This document shows positions 1-7,478 of a stretch of DNA of 64,000 bases, piece after piece. Location of the stretch: positions 2,790,001 through 2,854,000 of the forward strand of contig NZ_CP119809.1 in the NCBI RefSeq assembly GCF_029338395.1. Direction: 5' to 3'. The DNA comes from Halorussus caseinilyticus. Lineage in GTDB: Archaea; Halobacteriota; Halobacteria; Halobacteriales; Haladaptataceae. Under the pieces are notes generated by a model, which made no database searches, was not told where the DNA came from, and was given only the letters and a program-made list of their open reading frames with translations. Numbering within the stretch: the stretch's first letter is position 1; every line of letters begins with the position of its first letter. The position numbers and the translations under genes were made by a program.

Positions 1-339
1 GACTTCCCGGTAGCCGATTTCGTACTCGCCCATGTCGTCTACCTCGCCGCCGAGAACGTCGGCGAGAAGTTGGTGGCCCCAACAGACGCCGAGACACGGG
101 AGTCCGGCGTCGATGGCGTTTCCGACCCACGCTTTCGTGGGTTCTATCCACTCTTCGTCCCAGTAGACCGACGAGCGAGACCCGGAGACCACAACTCCGT
201 CGAAGTCGAAGGTCTCGGGCAACTCGCCGCCCGTCGCGTCGAACTCCACGAGGTCGGCGTCCAACTCCCGCCGGAAGTTCCGCCGGGTGTCGGTGCCGTC
301 GTGGGCGGCGTTCACGAACGCGATTCGCAATCGGCTCAT
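1..339 (-). CDS. class I glutamine amidotransferase, 3' part outside the window
   Basis: The gene starts at an ATG on the minus strand and runs 113 codons to the left edge without a stop, so the C-terminal half with the expected His-Glu pair is not visible. What is seen is the class I amidotransferase core: a strand ending in VVVSGSRSSVYWDEE (the oxyanion-loop region) and CLGVCWGHQLLAD, with Cys86 as the expected nucleophile that releases ammonia from glutamine. The family includes GuaA-type GMP synthase subunits and stand-alone GATase-like proteins. The SGSRSSV segment suits the stand-alone haloarchaeal type better, but that choice is inference. It is divergent from the DHH gene. Confidence 0.85.
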   Translation of the reverse strand, partial: MSRLRIAFVNAAHDGTDTRRNFRRELDADLVEFDATGGELPETFDFDGVVVSGSRSSVYWDEEWIEPTKAWVGNAIDAGLPCLGVCWGHQLLADVLGGEVDDMGEYEIGYREV

Positions 340-480
340 TGTCGAACAACAAGCGTCGCTCGGTCAAAAGGGGTTTCGTTACCGGGAAACCTGCCGGTAC
401 CGCGTCAGGACGGCCAGAGAGCGGTTGAGAGATAATATCATGCATAACCTCTTGGCTCTGTAACGAGAACGTCGAACAGA

Positions 481-1530
481 ATGAGCAACGCGACGACCCT
501 CTACGACCTGCTCTCGGGCGGCGGAGAACTCAGCATCGTCTGTCACAACAATCCCGACCCGGACTGTCTGGCGAGTGCGCTGGCGCTGGGCCGCATCGCC
601 GCCGACGCGGGAATCGACGAGCGACGAATCCTCTACAGCGGCGACATCTCCCACCAGCAGAACCGGGCGTTCGTCAACCTGCTGGAGATGGACCTCAAGC
701 AGTTCGACCCCGAGAGCGTGCGCGACCGGCCGGAGGGGACCCTCGTCGCGTTCGTGGACCACTCCGTGCCCGGCGTGAACAACGAGGTTCCCGAGGACGT
801 TCCGATAGACATCGTGATGGACCACCACCCTGCCGAGGACATAGACGCCCGGTTCGTGGACCACCGCGAGTCGGTCGGCGCGACTGCGACCATCCTCACC
901 GAGTACGTCCGGGAGTTAGACGTGGAGTTCGACGAGATACTGGCGACCGGACTGCTGTTCGCCATCCGTCGGGAGACGCTGGGGTTCCTCCGCGGCGTGA
1001 CCCCCCACGAGTACGGGGCCGCCCAGACGTTGCACGACTACGCCGACGGGGACATGCTCCGGCGACTCTCGACCCCGGCGGTCAGCGGCGCGACGGTGGA
1101 CGCCATCGCCGACGCGGTGGACAACCGAATCGTCCGGGGGTCGGTCCTCATCTCTCACGTCGGCCGGACGAACGAGCGAGACGCTCTCCCGCAGGCCGCC
1201 GACTACCTCGCCACGCTGGAGGGCGTCGAGACGGCCATCGTCTTCGGTATCGTGGGCGACGAGATAGAACTCAGCGCGCGCTCGACCGACTCGCGGGTCC
1301 ACATCGGCAACGCCCTCCACGACATCTTCGAGGACGTTGGCAGTGCGGGCGGCCACCGCGAGATGGCGGGCGGCCAGATTCCGCTCGGGGTCTTCGCCGA
1401 CCTGACCGCCAGCGGGACCGACGCGGAACTCGTCGGCATCGTCGCGCGGGTCGTCACGAACCGCCTCGTCGCCGGTCTCCACCTCGGTGAGGAGTCCCCG
1501 GAGTCCGGTTCCGGGCCCGACGCGGCGTAA
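481..1530 (+). CDS. DHH/DHHA1 family phosphoesterase
   Basis: A 349-residue protein of the DHH superfamily (RecJ, NrnA and GdpP-like phosphodiesterases that use two metals to hydrolyse small phosphoesters or short oligonucleotides). Motifs are HNNPDPD at residues 22-28, VDHS at 92-95, the DHH signature in MDHHPAED at 114-116, and the DHHA1 glycine motif GGHREMAGG near residue 290. No membrane or RNA-binding extra domain is seen. The length matches NrnA-like nano-RNase/pAp phosphatases. It stands alone, divergent from the amidotransferase gene. Family assignment is firm; the physiological substrate is not shown by the sequence. Confidence 0.88.
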   Translation: MSNATTLYDLLSGGGELSIVCHNNPDPDCLASALALGRIAADAGIDERRILYSGDISHQQNRAFVNLLEMDLKQFDPESVRDRPEGTLVAFVDHSVPGVNNEVPEDVPIDIVMDHHPAEDIDARFVDHRESVGATATILTEYVRELDVEFDEILATGLLFAIRRETLGFLRGVTPHEYGAAQTLHDYADGDMLRRLSTPAVSGATVDAIADAVDNRIVRGSVLISHVGRTNERDALPQAADYLATLEGVETAIVFGIVGDEIELSARSTDSRVHIGNALHDIFEDVGSAGGHREMAGGQIPLGVFADLTASGTDAELVGIVARVVTNRLVAGLHLGEESPESGSGPDAA

Positions 1531-1552
1531 CTGTCGGTCTCTCCTCGTCAGG

Positions 1553-2749
1553 TCACTTCCCGTCGAGGCGCTCTTCGTCCGCCGACCCGAGGAGGTAGTA
1601 GTCGCCGCCCTCGCGGTGGGCGAGGTCCCCGGTCGGCACCCAGTCCGGGAACGTCTCGCCGTCTCTTCCGTCACCGCCCTCTCCGTCTCTTCCGTCGCTC
1701 GCCAGATAACCGCGGGCCGTCACCGGCCCGCGGAACCGGAGTTCGCCGACCGTACCCTCGGCGACCGGGTTCCCGTCCTCGTCGGCGACTCGGACCTCGC
1801 AGTCCGGGAAGGGTCGGCCCACGCAGTCGGCGTCCGGCGACTCGCCGGACGCCGACTGCGGCGGGCGATAGAGGTTGTTCGGCCCGGTCTCGACCCGACC
1901 GTAGGTCCGGACCACGGGTGCGCACCGGGCCAGTTCCTCGCGGGCGTCCGCGGGGAGCGCCGACCGCGTGCCGACCCACTCGACACTCCCGAAGTCGGTC
2001 GTCTCGAACGCCTCGCTCTCGACCACCTCGCGGTACTCGGTCGGTCCGGCGAGCAGTGCGGTCGCGCCCTCGGCGTCCACGGCGCGCATGGCGTCCTCGG
2101 GGTCGAACGCCCGGAGGACGACCACCCGGCCCCCGACGTAGAGTAGCGGCGCGACGAGGCAGAGGAGACCGTCGGCGTCCGAGAACGGCAACAGGGCGGG
2201 CGCGCAGTCGCCGCGGCCGAGACCCCACGCCGCGACCGCAGTGATGCAGTTCCACTCGACCGCCCGCGCCGGAAGGTCCACCACGCGCTCTCCCCCGTCG
2301 GTGTGGAGGTAGCAAAGCGACTCGTCGGGGTCCGGGTCGGCGCGTTCGTAGTCCGCCCCCTCGTGGCGGCCGAGGTCCTCGAAGGCGTGGGTCCGGTCGC
2401 TCGGGAGTTCCCGAACCAAGTCGCGCTGTGCCGTCTCGTGGACCACCGCCGCGGGGTCGATGGTCTCCAGCGGTCCCTCGACGGTCGCGGGCGTGAGTCG
2501 GTGGGAAATCGGCGCGAACACCGCCCCGAGTCGCCGGACCGCGAACAACAGCGCCAGCGTCTCGACCCGGTTGCGCGAGACGACCGCCACCGGGTCACCC
2601 GACCCGACACCGAGCGCCGAAAGCCTGCGCGCCATCGCGTCGGCCTCCGATTCGAGGTCGGCGTAGCTGACCCGCCGGTCGGCGCTCGCGTCCACTATCG
2701 CGGTTCGGTCCCCCCAGAGCGCGGCCCGGCGTTCGAGCGAGAGCGTCAT
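1553..2749 (-). CDS. shortened AMP-dependent synthetase/ligase-like protein
   Basis: 398 residues resembling the large N-terminal domain of class I adenylate-forming enzymes (acyl-CoA synthetases). Recognisable parts are the N-terminal helix region, YGRVETGP (position of the usual YGxTE) and PTGDLA (usual TGD). Two things are odd. The phosphate-binding Ser/Thr/Gly-rich loop is replaced by LHTDGGERVVDLPARA. The protein also stops at the hinge (DEERLDGK), so the about 100-residue C-terminal domain with the catalytic lysine is missing. It may be a substrate-binding or regulatory remnant, or an enzyme completed by another polypeptide. The start is the ATG after a 56-base gap from the MazF-like gene. 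Confidence 0.7.
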   Translation of the reverse strand: MTLSLERRAALWGDRTAIVDASADRRVSYADLESEADAMARRLSALGVGSGDPVAVVSRNRVETLALLFAVRRLGAVFAPISHRLTPATVEGPLETIDPAAVVHETAQRDLVRELPSDRTHAFEDLGRHEGADYERADPDPDESLCYLHTDGGERVVDLPARAVEWNCITAVAAWGLGRGDCAPALLPFSDADGLLCLVAPLLYVGGRVVVLRAFDPEDAMRAVDAEGATALLAGPTEYREVVESEAFETTDFGSVEWVGTRSALPADAREELARCAPVVRTYGRVETGPNNLYRPPQSASGESPDADCVGRPFPDCEVRVADEDGNPVAEGTVGELRFRGPVTARGYLASDGRDGEGGDGRDGETFPDWVPTGDLAHREGGDYYLLGSADEERLDGK

Positions 2750-2805
2750 GGCGAGTGGTTCGGCGTCTGCGACCGTAGGCGTTGTTGCAGGCGCAGTGAC
2801 CCACG

Positions 2806-3159
2806 TCAGTCGAGTCCGAGACTCAACTTCAGGGCCTCGTCTATCTCGGCCATCGTCTGGTCGTCGAGTCGTCCGGCGACCGAGTGAATTCGCGTTTCGA
2901 CAGAGACGACTCGAACTTGGTCGAGACGGACCGACGAGTCCTTCTCGAGCGGTGAACTGTCTGCTTCGACCAATACCTCGAACGGGTATCCCCGGTGAGT
3001 TCCCGTCGCCGGAGCGACTATCGTCGTGTTGGCGTTTCGGTTTCCAACGTCGTTCTGGACGACGACGGCAGGCCGAGTCTTCTTCATCTCACTTCCTTCG
3101 GCAGGGTCGAGTCGAACGACGACGACATCGCCACGACCAACCGTCACCTCGTCAGTCAT
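2806..3159 (-). CDS. MazF/PemK-like toxin
   Basis: 117 residues of the PemK/MazF endoribonuclease family. The beta-barrel start is GDVVVVRLDPAEGSEMKK, followed by TRPAVVVQND, TTIVAPATG and the late strand VRLDQVRVVS. In this family the Arg/Pro-rich early strand and the Thr/Ser-containing loop form the active site that cuts mRNA at short motifs. The ATG overlaps the TGA of the upstream small gene by four bases, the usual coupled antitoxin-toxin arrangement. The C-terminus (EIDEALKLSLGLD) matches the final helix of the family. Whether it is active is not known from sequence. Confidence 0.88.
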   Translation of the reverse strand: MTDEVTVGRGDVVVVRLDPAEGSEMKKTRPAVVVQNDVGNRNANTTIVAPATGTHRGYPFEVLVEADSSPLEKDSSVRLDQVRVVSVETRIHSVAGRLDDQTMAEIDEALKLSLGLD

Positions 3160-3395
3160 CTATCCAGTTCGTTCCACGCCTCACTCGACGTTTCCGCCCA
3201 CTCCTCCGCGAGGGTTTCCCCGCTTTCGGAAGCGTCACGGTACGCGGCGGCTAGTTCGTCCTCGTCGGGTCGGTCCGACTCGACTTCGACCACGGCGACG
3301 GTCACACGCTTGTTCGCGTATTCGGTTCCGAGATACATCCTACCTCTATCGTCCGTCTCGTTGGTTTGAAGCTCGTCAGCGTCTACTTTGGGCAT
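3156..3395 (-). CDS. putative antitoxin partner of the MazF-like toxin
   Basis: 79 residues from the ATG of MPKVDADEL. An ATG five codons upstream (3410) is possible but puts MLWRD before a typical start. The N-terminal half is beta-rich (DDRGRMYLGTEYANKRVTVA) and could be an AbrB/SpoVT-like swapped hairpin DNA-binding fold. The C-terminal half is acidic and helical (AAAYRDASESGETLAEEW), as expected for a toxin-wrapping tail. The stop codon overlaps the toxin start (ATGA), so the two are co-translated. The function is inferred from context and architecture, as I do not recognise the sequence itself. Confidence 0.7.
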   Translation of the reverse strand: MPKVDADELQTNETDDRGRMYLGTEYANKRVTVAVVEVESDRPDEDELAAAYRDASESGETLAEEWAETSSEAWNELDR

Positions 3396-3474
3396 ATCTC
3401 TCCAAAGCATTCGGCGACGAATAAGTTTTACCCACTATTACCCACAGTTCGCGACTACCGAGGTCCAAGTCCAG

Positions 3475-4296
3475 TTACTCCGCGTCGTGGTCGTCCAGAA
3501 ACCCGACCAGCGCGTCGTTGACCGCCTTCGAGCGCTCCACGAAGAAGAGGTGTTCGCCGGGGAACTCCCGGAACTCGCCCTTCGGCAGGCCGTCTGCGAG
3601 CAGACGGCCGTCCTCGACCGGAACCACCCGGTCGTCCGCGCCGTGGGCGACCAGCGCCGGAATCGTAATCTCGTAGAGGCGGTCGCTGGCGTCGAAGTCG
3701 GCCATCGCCTCGAAGTGGCCGCGTTGGGCCGCGGGGTCGGCGTCCTCGGCGCGTCGCCACGCCGCGATTCGCTCCACGAGGTCGTCGGTCTCCAGCAGTT
3801 CCCCGCTTGCGACCGGTTCGAGCGACCGGCGGAGCGAGTCGGCGTCGGCGGGACTCGCCATCAGGCGCTCCCGAACGCCGTCGGGAATCGCCGACGCTCG
3901 CGGACCGCCGGGCGAGGTCCCGAGCAAGGCGAGCGTCCGAGCGCGAGAGAAGTCGAGCGCGTACCGGAGCGCGACCATCCCGCCCATCCCCGCGCCGACG
4001 AGGTGGGCCTTTCGCGCGCCGTAGTCGGCGAGGACCGCTTCGAGGTCCGCGGCCATCGCCGCGATGCTGTAGGCGTCGGCGGCGTCCGGGTCGGGAGTTT
4101 CCGAATCGCCGGTTCCGCGTGCGCTCGGGACGATTACGTCGTGAGGACCCGCCAGCGCGGGAAACTGCCAACTCCACTGCCACGGGCCGTACCCCGCGTC
4201 CGCGAGGAGAACGACGGGAGTCTCGGCCGCCGCGGTTCCGTCGCCGTCGCCGACTTCGTAGTGGATAGAAACGCCGTCGCTGTCCGCGTAGGGCAT
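3475..4296 (-). CDS. alpha/beta hydrolase
   Basis: 273 residues from MPYADSDGVSIHYE. Typical alpha/beta-hydrolase features in order are an oxyanion segment VVLLADAGYGPWQW, a nucleophile elbow VGAGMGGMVA and PALVAHGADDRVVP with the acid Asp. A C-terminal GEHLFFVE supplies the catalytic His. The residue at the centre of the elbow is Met-flanked Gly-Met-Gly rather than the canonical Gly-x-Ser-x-Gly, so the usual serine nucleophile appears absent. It may be a non-hydrolytic or cofactor-free member. Longer reading frames upstream are open only because GC-rich antisense of the HD gene lacks stops. The gene converges with none and ends near the antitoxin promoter. Confidence 0.8.
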   Translation of the reverse strand: MPYADSDGVSIHYEVGDGDGTAAAETPVVLLADAGYGPWQWSWQFPALAGPHDVIVPSARGTGDSETPDPDAADAYSIAAMAADLEAVLADYGARKAHLVGAGMGGMVALRYALDFSRARTLALLGTSPGGPRASAIPDGVRERLMASPADADSLRRSLEPVASGELLETDDLVERIAAWRRAEDADPAAQRGHFEAMADFDASDRLYEITIPALVAHGADDRVVPVEDGRLLADGLPKGEFREFPGEHLFFVERSKAVNDALVGFLDDHDAE

Positions 4297-4443
4297 GGCC
4301 GGAAGTTCGAGGGACCGGGGCTTGAGTCGTTCGCTCTCGGTCGGTGAGGGTCGTCGCGCTCGCGCCCGTGAGAGCGGGCGCGAGCGCGACCGGGCCGAGC
4401 GACTACGCCAGAATTTTGTCGGCAGTGGGTCAACCCGCAGGGC

Positions 4444-5610
4444 ATGAAGGCCATCAAGGACAGCGTTCACGACCACATCCCTATCTGCGAACTCGCGGCC
4501 GACCTGCTCGAAACGCCCGAACTCCAGCGACTGCGCCACATCAAGCAACTCAGCACGGTCCGACTCGTCTACCCCTCGGCGAACCACACCCGGTTCGAAC
4601 ACAGCCTCGGCGTCTACTACCTCGCGCGGGAGGCCTGCTCCCTGCTCGACGTGGAGGGCCAGCGAGCGAAGGCGGTCCGGGCGGCGGCGCTCCTCCACGA
4701 CGTGGGCCACGGTCCCTACGGCCACCAGACCGAGGGCATCATCGAGCGCCGACTCGGGAAACACCACGACGAGGTAGACGACTTGCTCGGGGAGGGCCGA
4801 CTCGCCGACGTGCTGGAGTCGCACGGACTCGACCCCGAGGAGGTGGCGGGTCTCGTCGCGGGCGAGGGGAAACTCGGCCAACTCGTCGCCGGGGAACTCG
4901 ACGTGGACCGGATGGACTACCTCGTCCGGGACGCCCACCACACCGGCGTCCCCTACGGCACCATCGACCACTCCCGTCTTCTGGCGGCTCTCCAGTTCCG
5001 CGACGACCGCCTCGTCCTCTCGGAGGGCAACGTCCAGACCGCCGAGGGGACGCTGGTCGCTCGCGCGCTGATGAACGCGACGGTCTACCGCCACCACGTC
5101 TCGCGCATCGCGGGCGCGATGCTCGAACGCGCGGGCGAGCGCCTGCTCGACTCGACGGACCTCGACGCGACCCAGTTCGCCCGGATGACCGACGACCGAC
5201 TGCTCGCGGCGCTCCGGGACTGCGAGGCGACGGCCGACGCCGCCCGGCGTCTCGAACACCGGGACCTCCACAAGCGGGCGGCGTGGGCCAAACTCGACGC
5301 GGTACCCGAAGAAGTCGTCACCGCCGAGCGCGAGCGCGTCCGGCGGTTCGAGCGCGACATCGCCGAAGTCGCCGACGTGTCGCACGACGACGTGCTGGTC
5401 GATACGCCCGGCGAACCGAGCATGCCCGAGACTTCGACCCGCGTGGTCGTGGACGGCGAGGTGCGGCGACTCGCCGACGAGTCGCCGCTGGTCGAAGGGC
5501 TACGGGCCGCCGGGCGCGCCCAGTGGCGACTGGGCGTCTACGCGCCCGAAGAAAAGATTCCCGAGGTCGGCGCGGCGGCCGAGCGAGTGCTGGGCGTGGA
5601 AGTCGAGTAA
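4444..5610 (+). CDS. HD superfamily phosphohydrolase with altered 3' end
   Basis: 388 residues of the HD family related to SAMHD1/dGTPase-like hydrolases. The N-terminal pattern is KDSVHDHIPICELAADLLE, then TRFEHSLGVYYLAREA and LLHDVGHGPYGHQTE with the metal-binding His-Asp pair, then ELDVDRMDYLVRDAHHTGV. Expected activity is phosphoester hydrolysis of a nucleotide; the substrate is unknown. The last about 15 codons recur 1,120 bases downstream, at 6684-6727, where the copy continues to its own TGA beside the dps-like gene. This implies that the original gene ended there and that the PIN module between was inserted while restoring an end. The present stop is TAA at 5608-5610. Confidence 0.9.
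   Translation: MKAIKDSVHDHIPICELAADLLETPELQRLRHIKQLSTVRLVYPSANHTRFEHSLGVYYLAREACSLLDVEGQRAKAVRAAALLHDVGHGPYGHQTEGIIERRLGKHHDEVDDLLGEGRLADVLESHGLDPEEVAGLVAGEGKLGQLVAGELDVDRMDYLVRDAHHTGVPYGTIDHSRLLAALQFRDDRLVLSEGNVQTAEGTLVARALMNATVYRHHVSRIAGAMLERAGERLLDSTDLDATQFARMTDDRLLAALRDCEATADAARRLEHRDLHKRAAWAKLDAVPEEVVTAERERVRRFERDIAEVADVSHDDVLVDTPGEPSMPETSTRVVVDGEVRRLADESPLVEGLRAAGRAQWRLGVYAPEEKIPEVGAAAERVLGVEVE
5564..5607 (+). repeat. left copy of 44-bp direct repeat (3' end of HD gene)
   Basis: These are the last coding bases of the HD hydrolase gene. They match 6684-6727 with three mismatches, all in the first half; the final 30 bases are identical. The two copies bracket the PIN-domain module, as att sites or the ends of an inserted element would. 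Confidence 0.9.
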
Positions 5611-5633
5611 GAGGGCGGAACCCCGTTCGAGTG

Positions 5634-6275
5634 CTAAAGTTTCGGATACTCTTCGACCACCACGTTGTCGATTCCTACGGAAGACGGATTCACGTCCGAA
5701 AACGCACCATCGTTCGTGATGATACGGGACGTAAGGTTACTGACGCCGTTGTCCCGTAGTCGGTTGAAAAAGCGCATCTCTTCCGGTCGGCGGACGAGAA
5801 CAGGATTTGCTATCTGTTTTCGGTGCGTTCCGATACCTTGCTCGGAGAGAAGAGCCATCTTGTAGGCGTCGGCGAGAATCGGAGCGTCACCACGTTCTAA
5901 ACTATCGAACACCCCTTCAAGAAGAAGGCTAAACGGGTTGTGACGTAAGTGCGTTATCTGCAAGGGACTCGTCCGGCGTCGGTTCACCGGACCCCCGTAG
6001 AGGTCAGTCGTATCCGGCGGTGTGATGACTTCCTGCGGATGCGGCATAACGGTCGAATCGAGGTTCCAGAGTGTACTGAGATGTAACTGTGCATCTTCTG
6101 CTCCCTCTTTACCCCGTTCACGTAGCGAAACTTCGTAGATTTCAGAGACGATATACCGACTGAGATAAACGAAGCGTTGGTCAGCGACTACTTCGTCGTA
6201 TAATTTCTCCGCCCAATCAGTTTGCCAATTGATAGCTTGCACCCAGACGTTCGTGTCGATTACATCCAAGAACAT
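5634..6275 (-). CDS. PIN-domain protein (putative VapC-like nuclease)
   Basis: 213 residues starting MFLDVIDTNVWVQA, whose Asp residues match the first metal-binding acid of PIN ribonucleases. Later acids fit VSEIYEVSL, DAPILADAYKMA and the terminal ITNDGAFSDV. It is longer than classical VapC (about 130 residues) because of an insertion around residues 85-130. PIN proteins cut tRNA, rRNA or mRNA with Mg. It lies 12 bases after a small acidic gene that could be its antitoxin, and both sit inside the segment bracketed by the 44-bp repeat. The base composition is clearly more AT-rich than the flanks, which points to recent acquisition. The cognate target is unknown. Confidence 0.75.
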   Translation of the reverse strand: MFLDVIDTNVWVQAINWQTDWAEKLYDEVVADQRFVYLSRYIVSEIYEVSLRERGKEGAEDAQLHLSTLWNLDSTVMPHPQEVITPPDTTDLYGGPVNRRRTSPLQITHLRHNPFSLLLEGVFDSLERGDAPILADAYKMALLSEQGIGTHRKQIANPVLVRRPEEMRFFNRLRDNGVSNLTSRIITNDGAFSDVNPSSVGIDNVVVEEYPKL

Positions 6276-6287
6276 CCGAAAAAGACC

Positions 6288-6569
6288 TCAATGTTCGCTT
6301 CGTCGCTCGGAGGAGAATCCGTACTGGTGGAAATCGGTTGGGGAGACTAGTGATTCGGGAATCGAAGTCCACTGCATCATAGCGAGAGTTCGTTCGAAAT
6401 CCGACGACCGCTCCGGAAGTTCACTCCGGTACTCCGACAGCGCCGCGGACCAGTCGATTTCGGCGTCCCCGGTCGTGTGTTTGAGAGCTTCGTACCGTTC
6501 TCTGACCGTCTCGGAGGTCGAAGCACCGAGCGCGTCCGCAAGCTTCTCGCTCATCTGTTCGTGTTTCAC
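6288..6569 (-). CDS. small acidic protein upstream of PIN gene, putative antitoxin
   Basis: 93 residues, starting MKHEQMSEKLADALGA, with a helical N-terminal half and an acidic middle (DWSAALSEYRSELPERSSD). I do not recognise a family. Position suggests the antitoxin: it is 12 bases upstream of the PIN gene on the same strand, shares its lower GC content, and both are confined to the inserted segment. The C-terminus (QYGFSSERRSEH) could be a toxin-contacting tail. A DNA-binding ribbon-helix-helix is not evident, so the role is inference only. Confidence 0.6.
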   Translation of the reverse strand: MKHEQMSEKLADALGASTSETVRERYEALKHTTGDAEIDWSAALSEYRSELPERSSDFERTLAMMQWTSIPESLVSPTDFHQYGFSSERRSEH

Positions 6570-6683
6570 TACTTGACGTGAGTATATTAGTCTTTTCCGA
6601 CGACTGAACAGGCGGTACCCTGAAACTGGTGTCCGTCCTCACTTTCGGTATCGAGAGTCTCTCCCTCCGAAAAACGTTACTGA

Positions 6684-6727
6684 AGGTCGGCGTAGCCGCC
6701 GAGCGAGTGCTGGGCGTGGAAGTCGAG
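6684..6727 (+). repeat. right copy of 44-bp direct repeat; orphan 3' tail of HD gene
   Basis: The copy continues in the HD gene reading frame to GTC TGA at 6728-6733, four bases before the convergent dps-like stop. This reads as the original end of the HD gene, now separated from it by the PIN module. Confidence 0.88.
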
Positions 6728-6737
6728 GTCTGAGCCG

Positions 6738-7478
6738 TCAGTACCGCGTTCGTCCGCCGTAACCCTGCTGGCCGGTCTGCTGACCCTGCATCCGGTTGAC
6801 GCCTCGCTGAGACTGCGCTCCCTGCTGAGACTGCTGGCGGTACTGCGACGGCCGACCGCCCTGCGAGCCACCACCCCGTCGCATCGACGCCCCCGGACTG
6901 TCCGGAATCGCGTCGGGGTTCACTGCCTGCAAGTGAGCTTCGAGGAAGTAGAGTTGCTTGTCCACCTCCCGCGAGAGTTCGGTGTACATGTCGGCGGTGT
7001 CCTCGTCGTCGTGCTGGACCGCCGCCTCGATTTCGGACCGGAGGTTGTTGGCGTGGATGCCCACGCGTTCGACCAGCGCCGCGACGTACTCCGGTCCGGT
7101 GGTCGCGTCCGGCGGAATCTCCGGGATTCGGCTGGTGGCCGCCGCGGTTCGGACGGTACCGGTTGCCTCGCCGCCGAGCGCCGTCGTTCGCTCGGCGATG
7201 ATGTCGGCGTGGTCCTCGAAGACCTCGGCAATCTCGTCGAACAGCAGGTGCAACTGGTAGAAGTTCATCCCCTTGACGTTCCAGTGGGCGAACTTGCACT
7301 GGGTCATCAGGTCCGTCGTGTCGGCGAGGCTCTGGTTGAGCATCCCGACGACGGCTTGCCGCGTCTGGTCGGGGAGTCCCACCGCGGTCCGGAACGTCCG
7401 CGGTCGTCGCTGGCCCTGTTGAGACGGTCCCGATTGGCGTTGCTGTGACTGGTCGGTCGGTGTCGGTTGCGTATTCAC
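6738..7478 (-). CDS. Dps-like ferritin with low-complexity Q/R-rich tails
   Basis: 246 residues; the central about 150 are a Dps/bacterioferritin-like four-helix bundle. FAHWNVKGMNFYQLHLLFDE carries the ferroxidase His and Asp. VFEDHADIIAERTTALGGEA follows, then the second helix pair ending LSREVDKQLYFLEAHLQ. Dps shells oxidise and store iron and shield DNA. Both termini are unusual: the first about 28 residues and the last about 50 are rich in Gln, Ser, Gly and Arg (for example QSQQGAQSQRGVN) and are basic in an otherwise acidic proteome. They could bind DNA or promote condensation. The gene converges with the old end of the HD gene. Confidence 0.9.
   Translation of the reverse strand: MNTQPTPTDQSQQRQSGPSQQGQRRPRTFRTAVGLPDQTRQAVVGMLNQSLADTTDLMTQCKFAHWNVKGMNFYQLHLLFDEIAEVFEDHADIIAERTTALGGEATGTVRTAAATSRIPEIPPDATTGPEYVAALVERVGIHANNLRSEIEAAVQHDDEDTADMYTELSREVDKQLYFLEAHLQAVNPDAIPDSPGASMRRGGGSQGGRPSQYRQQSQQGAQSQRGVNRMQGQQTGQQGYGGRTRY

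Noticed and set aside
3475-5385. Very long minus-strand frame over the HD gene as an extension of the hydrolase
   Set aside because: The extra N-terminal part is the antisense of a well-supported HD gene. The hydrolase homology starts at the ATG at 4296.
4344-5759. Plus-strand Arg-rich frame parallel to the HD gene
   Set aside because: It is a frame-shifted shadow of the HD gene with Arg/Pro/Gly bias caused by GC-rich codons.
6340-6355. GGTTGGGGAG inside the small gene at 6.3 kb as a copy of repeat family 1
   Set aside because: Only ten bases match, inside a coding sequence, without the arm, G-rich core or GGTTCAAG end.
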